Assembly: GCA_016647705.1 (NCBI GenBank)
Contig: CM028328.1
Span: forward strand, 44,630,647 to 44,694,646
DNA length: 64,000 nt
Direction of reading: 5' to 3'
From: Eucommia ulmoides
Taxonomy: Eukaryota; Streptophyta; Magnoliopsida; Garryales; Eucommiaceae
Part shown: piece by piece, positions 44,194 to 56,594 of the stretch
Numbering within the stretch: the first letter of the stretch is position 1
Layout of the letters: every line of letters starts with the position of its first letter
The notes under the pieces: generated by a model
Told to the model about the DNA's origin: nothing
Databases searched by the model: none
The model's input: only the letters and a program-made list of their open reading frames with translations
Translations under genes and position numbers: made by a program

Positions 44194-47100
44194 TGCGTAA
44201 GGCCTTATGAAAGCGCATGAGGAAAATGTTGATGGGCCTGTCTGGTCGGTGGGAGGAGTTTAGCTCTCGGTGGCTGGAGCCCTTCCGTATGATCTAGGGA
44301 CCTTCGACATCTTTTCCGTTCTTCTAAGAGATTGACCGTTCTGAGGGTTGTTTACAGCAGGAGTTTGATTTATTGGTTTGATTTTGTGACTGGATCTTGT
44401 GATCATCAAGACTTAGCTGACCAGTAAGGGATAATCAAAATGGCGGCTTCATTTAGCATTCCCATAGACGATGCTAAACTATTGGTGTCTAAATTTGATC
44501 AACACCCACAATTGATCTAGTCAACAAACACGTGGAGGTTTCTTGTTGAGTTGGTGGTCTTAAGCATGGAATTCATTGTTCTCTAAGCAATTCGCAATCA
44601 ACAATTAATGTTCAATGGTCAAAGTCTTTAAATTTGAGTTGGTACTGGCACAAATACCCGCTGGAGTGTGCCCAGCAAAGTCCTTCTAGCTTGAGAGTAA
44701 GAGCTCGAGAAAAAAAAAATTATATGCTTCAATTGGATAGTTGAGCATTACTTGGAGCATTAAATGTCAAGCTATTTATAGGCTAGGAAAACAATTAGTA
44801 CCGTTAAATTAGGGCCCTAAGCATGGTTCATTAAGACAACTCGACGCGTGGCTAATGAAGAGGTGGATGAGGCGATTAGGCCATTGGACCTTGTCTTTTG
44901 GCCCATCAAGAGGAGCCTATGGGTTGGCCTAGATGAATGGGAGACAGAGTTTAGCCCATGGGGGAATGTGGGGATTTTCTAGGGGAATAAAAAATCTACC
45001 CAATGGTCGCTAGTCGAAGATCGACCCTAGAGACCTAGTAGAGAACCCTTCAGCGTTGATCACTGGGTGATGTTTGTCAAGATAAGGTCGGAGATCCCCA
45101 TCCTTGCTCGTTGATCGGTGATTGTAGGCAATGTCAAGCTTGGGGTCACTCTGGACGGAGTGGACCACACAAATGGGTGTCATTTCAGTAGGTAAGCGGG
45201 ATTTCATCACGAGGTCGATCTGCCATGTGTTCGTCTCTGAGAGGAGGTTGGTGTGTAGTGGATTTTTCCCACATCACCGTCGAAATTTAACTGAAAGATA
45301 GAGATGTGAAAGCGGTTTAACTGAGAGATAGAGATGTGAAATGAGAGTGAAGAAGATTAACGGACTAAGAGGATTCCTCTTTTTTATGCACCGAATTCTA
45401 AAAAGTAGTTTTAACATTCTTTGGATTGTGATTTTTAAATAAAAAAATTAGAAATACTAAATTTAAACTTAGATAAATAATCCAAATAGAAAAATTGGAA
45501 TTGAGCCAATTTCAATTCCATCGCCCAATTTCTATTTGTAAATGTAAATTATATGATTTTGGGAGGACCTCTTCAATAATAACAAAAGACCCCCAAAATT
45601 TCATATGACGTTACACACTTGCAAACTTGGGGATCAATTTTTTTTTATTCCAAATTTTCCCTCACTTGTGGGACACAGGGGTTCCGGCAAGAAAAATTGC
45701 CTAAATCTGTAAATTGAATCAATTAAAGACAAAATTAAAACATCAACTACATTGCAACAATTAGAATATCGGGATAACATAAAGATATAATCCAAACTTC
45801 TAGGGTGCTAAGTGTAATTTAGCCTTCTTTAAATGAGTCTACATCTAAACAGCAACATTTCTCTCTGATCATGTCATGTCCAAATTACAACAAACCATGT
45901 TGGGAAGTACCCCTTATTTGTGGTCCTACGTATTCTCTTGAAGACAGGAAATCCCACTTGTCTTTTTATCATTTTTACTAACGGAAGGTAATGAAATTGT
46001 ATGCCGATGAAATGAAATCGAATTTTGAATGAGATGTCCATCTTCAAATTTCTATTCCATTCCTTCGTAATTTAATTACATTAGCTGTGATGCGGGTGGA
46101 ATTATGTCGTCCACTTGTTGCGTTGATAACTGATGATTAGAGGTTGGCGTGCATGGGTCACCCATCATTAATACATGGCAACTTCAAGAACTAAGTGCTC
46201 AGTTGTATCCGACCGAAGGAGTTCATGCATTCTTGATGCGGGAGAAATTTCCGCTTCTATAGTTAATTTTTTAAGAGGAGTTTGATAAAGAAATTGGACC
46301 AATATTTTAGGCCCAAGAGCCGGAAAGATCTGGCTGATAAAATCGAGTTAGGAAAAAGCCTGCTATTGGTAGCCCAACACATAACTCGGAAGAAGCCCAT
46401 CACGATAAGCCACAGGTCATCCTAGACATGTACAATAAAGAGGCGCAATGCTAAAAAAGAGTCGGATCGTGGACGTTGTTCCAAACTAATGATCCATGCA
46501 TGGATTCATCAAGTAGGAAGTCAAAGAATATAACTTTGTTAAAAATACACTCCTAACTAAATAGTAACAAAGTGAGAGAAGACTAAATCATTAAAGATTA
46601 ATTCAACCCACTAACCCATGATTTTACCTAAATAGAAGAAAGTGACTCATCATCATATAATGGGAGAAGCGCAAGTCATCAAAGACTAGGCCAGCTATAC
46701 CAAACGGCCGTGATCCACGAAGTTCATAAGTAAGAGAAAGTATCACATTAATAATTACATTAAGTCTTTTGCCTAATATCATAAAACAGACTGACTTATT
46801 CTCACGCCGGAGGTTCTTTGACTAATATCACACTGGTGTCCCCTTTGAACTTATCGGTCTTATAGGTTATCAATTTTGCAAATTGCGAAGTTTTTTGACA
46901 CATGGGAGTTCTTTTGTACGTGTTAGAGATTTTTGGTAAAATCAATTATGTCTCTCTCCTGTGGGCTTGTCCCACCATGCAGGGAGCATGACAGTAGCAC
47001 CCAACTGACTTCCATATGGGATTGGTGGAATCTCATTGGCGGCAATACATCTGTGGAATCTAACTTTTCCCGTCATTTATCATAAAAGCTTATAAATGGA

Positions 47101-47781
47101 GAAGAGATAAACTGAAATGGTGAACTCGAATTTTATAATTTTTCCTTGAGAATTTTTCTAATCAAATCAAGCACTTGCTCTAGGTATCTTCAATCTCCAA
47201 TCAAATATGTCGTAAAACAATTGAGGGGTACGTACATGCACCCCCAAGCCTGTTGGGTTTACCTCTACCCGTCCCCCTAGTTGATCACGTGCGTTTCGCA
47301 TGCTCCTTTCATTAGCAAGTGTAATTAAGTAGTTTTAAATGCATTAAATATTTATCAAATTAAGTACGTTTGATAATAAAATTAAATAATTACTTAAAAA
47401 AATAAGTATTACTTAGAACATTGTTCAAAATTTTAAGTAATGTGTGACTTACTTAATTTTTTAGCACTTATCTTTTAATACCATATAATATTTAACTATC
47501 ACAACCAATATTTTACAAATTTCATAAAAAAAAAAAAAAAAAAGTTATATACAAAATAATATAGATAGAGAAAATACTAAATTGAAAAAAAATAGAGAGA
47601 GAAAGTAGTAGATTTAGAATAATTTTTAAAAAAATAAAGATGTAAAATTATTCTAGGAATAAAAAAAATTATACAAAAATAATTTTTTTGAAGTTCAAAG
47701 TATCGAAAAATTAAATACTTTAATGTATTCAACACTTAAAAATTTCGGCACTTAAAATTCAACACTTAAAATTTATATAAT
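44194..47781. other. Intergenic region without recognisable gene
   Basis: Short frames only. Two places look like LTR fragments: near 44765 (- strand CCTATAAATAGCTTGAC) and near 47090 (+ strand TTATAAATGGAGAAGAG, with an upstream CTCATTGGCGG CAAT-like site). A 30-bp direct duplication with AGATAGAGATGTGAAA lies at 45293-45342. The last part (about 47330-47745) matches 49560-49860. Confidence 0.4.
47330..47745. repeat. Dispersed AT-rich repeat, copy 1
   Basis: Shares TAATACCATATAATATTTAA (47476-47495) and its surroundings, about 300 bp, with 49560-49860. Its right part repeats CACTTAAAATT several times, related by reverse complement to the AAGTGCTGAAAATTT units of the MITE at 50476-51169. It may be an older member of that MITE family. 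Confidence 0.5.
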
Positions 47782-48713
47782 CTATATAAAGCAAAAGTCT
47801 CTCATCAAGAATGAACTAGCTTCCAGAATGGCTCATCTCTACATTCTTATTAATTTTGATGAATGGATGACCAAGATTCACTTAATCTAAAGAATAAACG
47901 GCCAACATTGCCTTAAGTCACTAAATTTTACTTCACAATTAATTATTCCTACTATCCCCATTCCCAACTCGCCACTATCCCTATTAATTATCCCTACTAT
48001 CCCCATTCCCAACTCTCCACTATCCATATTCCCAAAACTCTGTATTCTACTTAATTCAAATATTATATCTCAAAATTTCAATAATTAGTAGAAGTTTTAA
48101 TACTTTGAACCCTGAAAGTTTGACTAGAATCTCACTTTGATTCAAATAGTTTTAACAAGTTAAAGTTTTAAATTGTCTAAATAGTTTTTAATTTAAGTTT
48201 GACTCCCAAAGGTTTGACTATAATTTCACTTTGATCCAAATAGTTTTACCACATTAATATATCTTAATTGTCCCTTGATTACTTTTTTTTTTTTTTGTTG
48301 CATTTTTGTCCTTTAATTACTAATACAAAGTATAACCAAGAAAATGTTCCTCATCAAATTAAAATTATTTCAGTTTTTTTTTTATTTCATGTCACTCAAC
48401 AGGTTAACTTTTGATTAAATCAACTATTCGTAACTAATAATTTTGAATCATTTTACTGTCTCCTACAATCATTTACAAGTAACAAGCAATATATGATTTA
48501 TTTTATTTTTATATATTATGCAAAAATTTCATATACCCTATTTCAATTTAATATATACACATGTTAATCTTTTATTTAAAAAAAAAAAAAATTTGCACTA
48601 AAAGACACAACTTAATAAGTACTATACAAATTGGATTAACTAAATAAAAAACGAAAAAATAAATTAAATACAAAAAGAAAAAATACCCGCGCATTGCACG
48701 GGTAGAAAACTAG
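47782..48713 (+). mobile_element. Non-autonomous Helitron
   Basis: The 5' end is TCTATATAAAGCAAAAGTC, preceded by A. The 3' end has a hairpin (ACCCGCGC ATT GCACGGGT, 48685-48703, one mismatched pair), six bases later CTAG, followed by T. Insertion between A and T, TC start, hairpin and CTRR end are the Helitron hallmarks. 932 bp, no Rep/helicase ORF. It contains a short tandem duplication (CCCTACTATCCCCATTCCCA, two near-copies at 47945-48020). Confidence 0.85.
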
Positions 48714-48992
48714 TTTAAATGATTATCAAAGTAGTTTAAATAATTATAAAAAAATGGCCTAAAAATTAAATTAAGAATTTAATACGTTGACAATTAGACC
48801 ACTTATGTAATAAAAGAGGGGCCAAATCGAAAACAATTAATATTAAAAGACCAAAGTGCAAATTGAGCAATAGCTTGCGATCAAAGACGTTACCAATTGG
48901 ACCGCTTAGAGACTAACATAATAAAAGAGATAAAGGCCTTGATAAGCGATTAATTACTTAAAATTAAACAGCTAACTGTACTAGGTACTTTA

Positions 48993-49551
48993 GGCCCGTT
49001 TGGTTAGTGTTCCCAACCAAACTCAACCCAACCCAATCCAAAAAATATGGGTTTGATTTTTGGGAATGCGTTTGGCAAACACAAAACTCAACCCAATCCA
49101 AGTCAAAAAATAGAAATTGATTCTCAAAATCTTAAAGAAATCAGAAACAAAAAAAAGTTGTTTCTTTTTGTGTCCAAAAAATTCAACTCAAAGTTCTCAA
49201 CTTTCGTCTTCATCTGCCGGCCGACCACCACCACCCGCCGCCGTCCGCCGTCGCCGGTCACCGTCCGGCGACCGACCGCCGTCTCCGGCCACCGTCTGGC
49301 AACCTTTCGCTGCCGCCGGCCACCGTCTGACACTGCCGGCGCCACCGCCAAACACAAAAAAAAAATTCAAAAAAAAAAATTTAATTTTAGGATAAAATCG
49401 TTACCAAACACATTCTGTTCTCAGCACAAAACAAAAATTGTCGTTACCAAACGCAATTCTGTTCCCAAAATTCTCAATCCAACCTAATTCAACTCAACCC
49501 AACCCATTCCAGTTGGGTTCAGAAAAGTAAAAACACTAACCAAACGCCACC
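48993..49551. mobile_element. Tourist-like MITE with GC-rich centre
   Basis: Flanked by TTA (48990-48992, 49552-49554). Terminal inverted repeats: GGCCCGTTTGGTTAGTGTT at the left and its near-complement AACACTAACCAAACGCCACC at the right. 559 bp, no transposase. The TTA duplication and GTTTGG-type ends indicate the PIF/Harbinger superfamily. The centre (about 49215-49350) is a CCG/GGC-rich stretch very unlike its surroundings. Confidence 0.82.
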
Positions 49552-49554
49552 TTA

Positions 49555-50475
49555 AATTAAACTACTTTGATAACAAAATTAAACGAAAGTATCAATTTAA
49601 AAAGTATTAAAACTTTTAAGTGATGTGTGATTTATTTAATTTTTTAAGCACCTCTCACTTAATACCATATAATATTTAATCATCACAATTAACATTTTTG
49701 TAAAAAATATATAAAAAATTATAAATAGAAAAAATATTAAATTAAGAAAAAAGAGAGTAAAAGTTGTAGATGAAGAAAATTTTAGAAAAATAAAGTTGCA
49801 AAAATTATTTTAAGAATAAAAATATGTACAATTTTTATTTATTTTTTTACTAAAAATCAAACATAAGTACAAAATATATATATATATATAATTTTACTAA
49901 AAATCAAAACTAAAACTATTAGCCTCATACCAAACTCAAAATCAAATTATAAGTCCTTATTTTCTTAAAAGTCGATTTTTAAACCAAACGAATTAATTTT
50001 ATATAAAATCACTATATTGCAAACCCATTAGGGTATGTATGAGTATGTGAGTATATATATATATATATATAAAACCTAATGGGTATGCAATTTTGGTTTG
50101 CAATATTATTTATTAATTTTCTCTATTTTAATTACTATTTGTTAATAATGCAAGTTTTTAAATCATCAATAAAAATATAATCAAAATATAAAACATAAAT
50201 TTTAAATAAAATTAAAATAAAATTACCAAATAACAAATATGCGGTTCAAACACACAGTTTGATTTAACGGTTCGATTTTATAGTTACTATTTCAGAATCA
50301 AAACTATAATCAAACTCTCAAAATCAAAATCACAATTAAAATTAAAACTGTTTCGGTTTTTAATTCCAAAACTAAAACTAAAACTAAAATTGAATCATTG
50401 ACCGATCTCAAACCTGAACTATTCGATTCAGTTTGATTTAGTTGCTTGTGAATTCGGGTTCAATTGACACCCTTA
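49555..50475. other. AT-rich intergenic sequence, dispersed repeat copy 2
   Basis: 49560-49860 matches 47330-47700. At 50028-50100, TTGCAAACCCATTAGG and CCTAATGGGTATGCAA form an imperfect inverted repeat around a TA tract. 50340-50460 is rich in AAAACTAAAACTAAA. No gene. Confidence 0.5.
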
Positions 50476-51169
50476 GGGCTTGTTTGATAACAACTTAATT
50501 TTTAAGTGCTGAAAATTTAAGTGCTGAAAATTAAGTGCTGAAATTTTAAGTGCTGAAAATTTAAGAAAGTTGTTTGATAAAATTGTGCTGAAAATAAAGT
50601 GCTGATTTTTTTTTATTTGTTTGATAAGTATAAAATTTGTATGCTAAAAATTGTTTAATTTGTATAACTACATTTGAATTAAGATAATGTGAAAAAAAAT
50701 TAAGAACAAAATAATAAAATCATGGTACCATTTTAAAAAAAAAAAATTATATTAAAATTAAAAGTAGAAATTAACCTAAAAATATGTAAATATTATGTGT
50801 TTTTTTATGTAGTTTGATTACTTAAATTAAATTATAACAATAATTTAAATATAAAATAAAATTAAAACCATAAAATAATCCAAAATTAATTCAATTCTCA
50901 TTAATTATAATTTTAATTAAACTCTCGTAGGGGATGAAGGGTAAAATGGTTAAAATATAATTTTTTTAAGTGAGAAATAATGGAATGCATTAAGCAAAAT
51001 AAAATAAGTGAAGGGATTTTGACTTAATTTTTTTATTCACATTTTGACTTAATTTTTAAGTTAACTTAATTAATTAAGTGATATTAATTATATTTATCAA
51101 ATAAACTTAATTAATTAAGTACTTAATATAATCAGTTTTAAGTACTTAATTTTTTTATCAAACATGCCC
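50476..51169. mobile_element. Tourist-like MITE with AAGTGCTGAAAATTT repeats
   Basis: TTA duplications at 50473-50475 and 51170-51172. Ends are GGGCTTGTTTGATAA and TTATCAAACATGCCC (15 bp, one mismatch). Four to five copies of AAGTGCTGAAAATTT follow the left end (50509-50570). 694 bp, no ORF. Confidence 0.85.
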
Positions 51170-51172
51170 TTA

Positions 51173-51480
51173 TTCTACTTGTTTAACAGCTTGGTGCTAA
51201 GCCTAGGCATGTCTTTGAAAAATTGATGTGTCGGAAACTTTCGCACTAATTTCACACCTTCAAATTTTGATATCGAGCATATTACTCCTCATGATTCAGT
51301 CTGCACCGTTGAGAATAGACCATAGCGATCATGTTATTGTGATGATTATGTTCCCAAATAAGGAATGGCAAATTATGAACAAGGGACAGTTGAGAATGAT
51401 GGACATAATTTATTCTTTTTATTTCATTTTCTAATTTTTGTTGTACCCTTCCAAGTTAATTAATCCATTAATACTATATA
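51173..51480. other. Short unannotated flank
   Basis: A + strand frame over the first 90 bases (about 51180-51250) reads LGAKPRHVFEKLMCRKLSH then stop, and looks slightly protein-like, but it is too short to call. The rest is AT-rich flank of the following element. Confidence 0.25.
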
Positions 51481-51669
51481 TGTGAGTAAACAGGATTCAA
51501 AGGTACACATTATATACAATCATCCTATTTATACGAATTATATTATAACTAGTTTTAAATTATAGATTTGATATGAAATAATTTCTAAATACTTAAAATA
51601 TAAAATTGAAATTGATTATGAAATGAATATTGATTTGTAACTGATAATGAAATTAAGAGAGATTTAATA
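51481..51669 (-). repeat. 3' LTR of the Ale-like element
   Basis: 189 bp, starting TATTAAATC and ending TTACTCACA on the - strand. A purine tract GCGGGAGAG (- strand, 51670-51678) precedes it. Homologous to 57851-58050, with a few small indels. Confidence 0.82.
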
Positions 51670-51686
51670 CTCTCCCGCAAATTCGA

Positions 51687-52577
51687 TTAGTCTGGAGATA
51701 CGAGTTTGGATCGTAGAAACTGGAAGCGTGTCTTGTGGAGTCTCTTGGTAAATATGTCAGCGAGTTTATCAATAAAAAGGACAAATTGAACTAAGTGTGT
51801 GCTAGTAAGAATGTGTTCCCGTATGAAGTGATAATCCAATTCAATATGCTTGGTACGAGCATGGAACACAGGATTTGAGACCATATATGTAGCACTGAGA
51901 TTATCACAAGGTAGGGTGATAGGCGTAGACATTGGAATTTGTAACTCCTAGAGCAGATGAAGTATCCATATGGTTTCGGCATAAACATGGGCAAGAGAGC
52001 AATACTCAGTTTCGACGCTTGATCGAGAGACAATAGATTGTTTTTTGGTGGTCCAAGAGATCAAATTGGAGCTCAAGAAAACACAAAAGCTAGTGGTAGA
52101 GCGACAGGAGTTAGGTCAACTTACCCAATCAGTATCAGAATAAGTCTTGAGGCTCATGGGAGTTGCACTACGCTGAATAAAAAGGCTAAAGTTCAGAGTC
52201 CCTTTAAGGTACCGAAGGATTCGTTTGGCGGCTATAAGGTGGTGTGTCCGAGGTTGGCACATGAATTGAGCAACATGATGAACAGCATAGGCAATGTCTA
52301 GTTTGGTGAAAGTGAGATACTACAAGGAGTCAACCAATTGGCGATACTCAATGGCATCTAACAAGAGATCCCCACTTTGAGATGACAACTGAATTTTAGC
52401 ACATACATGGGTGTTACAAGGTTTGCAATCTGTCATCAAGAAATGTGCAATAAGATCGATAGTATACTTGAGCTGAGAAAGACGTAAGCCAACAGATGAT
52501 GAATTTGCTTCAAGGCCCTGAAAGTAAGATAGGAAACCAAGGTCACTAAGCTCAAACTCCTTGCCAAGAGTAGTGAT
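51687..52577 (-). pseudogene. Ale-like pol: RNase H and RT C-terminus
   Basis: From the right edge (the nested LTR): TLGKEFELSDLGFLSYFQGL, then the RT C-terminal LRLSQLKYTIDLIAHFLM and LLLDAIEYRQLVDSL. RNase H shows YSDTDWVS with a stop, RSTTSFCVFLSSNLISW, TKKQSIVSRSSVETEY (catalytic Glu) and, in another frame, LPCDNLSATYMVSNPVFHAR, KHIELDYHFIREHI and DKLADIFTKRLHKTRF, the standard copia end. Stops and one frame change between 51930 and 52030 inactivate it. Confidence 0.83.
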
Positions 52578-54722
52578 TGTTGACCCAATGGAATACCCAA
52601 GAGAGGGTGTGAATTAGGGAATTAAAAATTATCAAAATAAAACTTCGATAAATCAAATAATTAATTTTAATCCTAAATTAATTATTATTTTTATATCACA
52701 ACGGAACTATATAATCAACTAGGTGCACACCAAAACAATCACAAGATAAACAAATTAAAGATTGTAGCATACACAGATATATCCTAGTTCACCAAGTTAC
52801 TTTTGGCTAATCCAGTCCTTTGAGCCCTACGGAGATTTGTACCCACTAAACTCAAGATTCTTTTACAGGTAAGAACCAAACCCTCATAATGATTATTTTA
52901 TAGACTCAAAATCAACCTTTACAAAATTATTTTCTCAGGCTAAAGAAGAACATCTACTTTTTACAGGTTAAAGAATAACCTAATTCTTTTTAACACTAAA
53001 GTCAAAGAATCAAAATCTCACCAATCACTCTAAATATCTTTTTACCCGGTAAGGATTGAACCGTTACAAAAATCACTTAAAACACAATTCTATCTGGGAA
53101 GAATCATTACCTCAATCTCTTTACAAGAAGAGACTGAAATTCGGTTACCCTTTGATTAAATACCCCCAACAGTATTTAATTCGTCACACTACTCACCAAT
53201 ACAAATTGACAAGCAGAATATCTCACTCGGAGCTTCCACCACCCCAGATAAATAATAACTCGATTAATATCCCAAATCTAGTGATAGAAAAATGTGAAAT
53301 TAAAAATATGATTTTAAACAAGACAGGGGTAGCAAATAAATGAGCACGTAATAAGATTCAAGAAATTATTTATAAAAAATTTCTTCAATAAAAATCAGAA
53401 ACAATTTCTAAGGTCAATTTCCAAAAGATAAACAAGTAATGCAATAACAGAATATAATTGGAAAGATCTCACATGGAATCCACAGAAAGAATAATTAGAA
53501 CGATATAACTTCAAATCCGGTAACAGCAAAGATTAATAGCGATTGATCTTCAAGAACGCCTCTTAGAATAGCTTGCACAATATCTCATAATAATAACTCT
53601 TATAAAAGCTCACAAATTATCTTAATTCTTTTTACTCTCTTGATATTGATTTACTGCTTAATGATATATGAAAAACGCAGGTCTATATATATGTGATATA
53701 AATCACATCTTTAACGGCTAGTTCCCATGTATCATGACACTTAAATGCTCTCTTAGACCCCGTATATCATTATGACTTCATTTTAGTTCAATTCACTTAA
53801 TAATGGCTTTTAAATCTTTCAATTAAGTCCCCCAAATATTTCCCAATCTCAATTAATTAGAATAGAATCGATTTTATGTACCAAATTGAGAAATATTAAA
53901 AATTAATGAACCAAATTAATAGGATTTAAACATTAGGTGAAGCATATCTTAAATATAATAATATCCCCGAAATCTCTCTCAAATTCCAACAAAAAATGCT
54001 ACTTTTGGATATAATCTCGGAATAAACAAAATCCTGAAACAGTGCGTCTGGTCGACCGATCAGTCGACTGCCCTATTCAGGATGTAGCCAAGCTATTATT
54101 GCTTCGTTCATAGGTCAACCTGTCTGTCGAATTGGAAATTCAGAGAGTTCGTTTTGCCTTCACCGGTCGATCTACCTATCGACTTAAAGATACAGAGAGT
54201 TCAGTTTCTCTTCACTGGTCAACCTGCCTGTCAACTTAGAGATACAGGTTGTTTCAGTTACTTGGTCTAGGCGACTCCTCAGTCGACTTGTATATGCTGG
54301 ATCTCTTCTCTGAACTCGTTTTTAACTAATTCTTTTTTTACGTTTCACCCCTTTAACCATTTTCTTTTCTGAATTAGCTTCACTAACTTCTTAAATTCCA
54401 ATTTAGTCAATTAAAAATATTTCTTCTCAAATCACATATAAAAGCAAATAATTTCACCTTATCAAAACACACATAAATAATAAAAACTTTTTGTGCTGTG
54501 TGTATTCTTAATTGGGATATTAAGAGTTGAAATTCACCTGAATTATTTTTCCTAATTTCTTCAAACTCTTAATTCTTCATCATCTTGGTATTATCATTTA
54601 GCATCCATTTAATTTGTCATCATCTTCATCACTGGAACTTAAATAACTGAAATACTCAATTAAACCGTTAGTTCCACCAAAACATTAACACTTAATTGTT
54701 CATTAAAATCTTAGGATCAATA
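52578..54722 (-). mobile_element. Solo LTR of the SIRE-like family, inside an RT
   Basis: 2145 bp, homologous along its length to the LTRs 10839-12963 and 17844-19841 (shared TACCCAAGAG, AGGTGCACACC, CCCGGTAAGGATTGAACCGT). Perfect GTGAT duplications at 52573-52577 and 54723-54727. Removing it joins the two halves of the Ale-like RT in frame across the site. It has the complete 3' end that the LTR at 17844 lacks, and a worn GTCGAC repeat (54110-54300). Confidence 0.88.
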
Positions 54723-54727
54723 GTGAT

Positions 54728-55330
54728 GAATAATGAAACTAGAGACGGTTGATTGCTAGTGAGTATAATGTCATCGATATATAAAAGAAGAAGTATCACA
54801 TCAGAGTTAAAGTGGAAGATAAACAAGGAATAATCAACTTGACTCTGGATAGAGCTATACTATAAGAGAAATGTGCTGAGACGTTGGAACCAAGCGCGAG
54901 ACGCTTGTTTGAGGCCATATATAGCCTTTTGTAGATGATAGACATGATGAGGATGAGACGGATATATGAAACAAGGTGGTTATGACATATATACAGTTTC
55001 ATCCAAAACGCCATGAAAAAAGGTATTTTTCGCATCAAGTTGGCGCAATGTCCAACCAAAAGATATGACAAGACTGAGCACAGTACGAACAGTAGTAGGT
55101 TTGATTATAAGACTAAATGTCTCAACAAAGTCCACACCCTCTTATTGATAGAAGCCCTTGGAAACTAGATGAGCTTTGTATCACTCAATGGAACCGTCTG
55201 CTTTGTGCTTGAATTTGAAGACGTACTTACAACCCAAACATGTTGATATGGGCAAGGAAGGACAAGAGCCCAAGTTTTTTTCTTCAATAAGGCATTAAAT
55301 GCACTAGTCATTACTTGACGCCATTCAGGG
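54728..55330 (-). pseudogene. Ale-like pol: RT N-terminal half
   Basis: Several frames. Visible: RHQVMTSAFNALLKK-like start (about 55270-55320), a [11 protein letters not shown] block (catalytic Asp region, about 55010-55045), FIYPSHPHHVYHLQKAIYGL then KQASRAWFQRLS (about 54880-54970). On the left edge the catalytic box region (ILLLLYIDDIIL, about 54760-54795) is followed by TSNQPSLVSLFI, interrupted by the nested LTR. Ty1/copia RT order; frameshifted and so inactive. Confidence 0.78.
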
Positions 55331-56594
55331 ATATGAACAGTTTGAGTATAGCATGTAGACTCATTAGTGGGAGATGGAAGCTGAGCAAGTAGAGCCTAGG
55401 GGAGAGGATAACGTATTGTACTATATGTTTGAATAAGAGGACGACGTGTTCTATCACAATGACGTGTAATCATAGAATGTTGCAGAGAAACTAGAGGAGC
55501 CTCAAGGGTGGAAACAATAGAAGAATTAAGCGGAGGAACTGGAGGAGCCCCAAGGGTGGCAACAACAAAAGGATCAGGTTGTAAGGGTTGATTTTGTCGG
55601 CACTGATAATAAAACAGAAATGGTTGATGAAGAGAAGGTAGAGCACTATTTTGTGTAGCCGAATGCAGAGGTTAAGCAGGAGCTAGTGGTAATAGAGGAA
55701 TAAAGGCCCATGATGATGGGTCTAGTGGAGTGCTTCTGGTGTTGGATGCAAATGGAAAATATTGTTAATTAAAACAAACAAGTCGAGAAATGTACACTCT
55801 GCCAGTTATGCGGTCTAAACAACAATAACCCTTGTGCTGCAAGTAGTAGCCTAAAAACACACATTCAATAGTTCTTGGCAAAAGTTTATTAGTTAAGCAC
55901 GCACCTAAATGCGGATAACATACACAACCAAACACACGTAGCTTAGAGTAGAAAGGAGTATAACCATAAAGACGGGAAAATAGTGAGGATCACTAAAGTT
56001 TATAGGAGGAAAGACGATTAATTAGATGAATAATAGTGGAGACTACTTCGGGCTAGTGATTGAGAGAAACATGACTTGTCAGAAGGAGGGTACAGGCCAT
56101 GTCAGCAATATGATAGTATTTCCATTCGGTAAGGCCATTTTTGTTCGGGAGTGTGAGAACAAGAGAGTCTATAATAAATATCTAGGGAGAAACAAAGAGA
56201 TTTGAAAGGATCACTATCATATTCTCCACCGTCATCACTCTGAAATTGTTGGATGTGTATGGCAAATTGAGTTTTGACATAGGCTAAAAAAAATTGAAAT
56301 GTTGAAGAACTTCATATTTTTGTTTCATGAAGTATAACTAAGTGAAATGAGTGTAGTCTTCAGTGAACAACACATAATATTTATAACCAAAGACAAAAAG
56401 CACAAGAGATTTTTATACATCAGAGTGAATTAAAGTAAAGGGAAAAGAAATTTTTATTTCTTGTGATCTCGGAAACAAGAGATGTGTGGATTTACCCAAA
56501 GCACACCCGGAGCAGAAGGAGAATTTAAATTTAAAAGGAGTGTATAAAAATTTATTTGAACCTAAGTAAAACATTATTTTAGTAGATGGATGAC
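55331..56594 (-). pseudogene. Ale-like pol: integrase and linker remnants
   Basis: The integrase core is seen in VKTQFAIHIQQFQSDDGGEY (about 56225-56285; second catalytic Asp), followed by SHTPEQKWPYRM, the degenerate glutamate region. Further left a C-terminal block (YTPFYSKLRVFGCVCYPHL, about 55905-55960, then YYLQHKGYCC) matches copia integrase ends. The remainder to 55331 is a Pro/Ala/Ser-rich linker. Many stops; no continuous ORF. Confidence 0.72.

Noticed and set aside
44194-47781. Host gene in the least LTR-dense region
   Set aside because: No ORF above about 70 codons and no exon chain with consistent frame; only LTR-like fragments.
49047-49487. 146-codon + strand ORF in the MITE
   Set aside because: Crosses the GC-rich core and AT-rich flanks; three frames are open at once and no domain is seen.
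51180-51250. Terminal exon of a host gene
   Set aside because: Fewer than 25 codons with no splice or homology support.
52038-52301. 87-codon + strand ORF
   Set aside because: Antisense shadow of the Ale-like RNase H/RT C-terminus.
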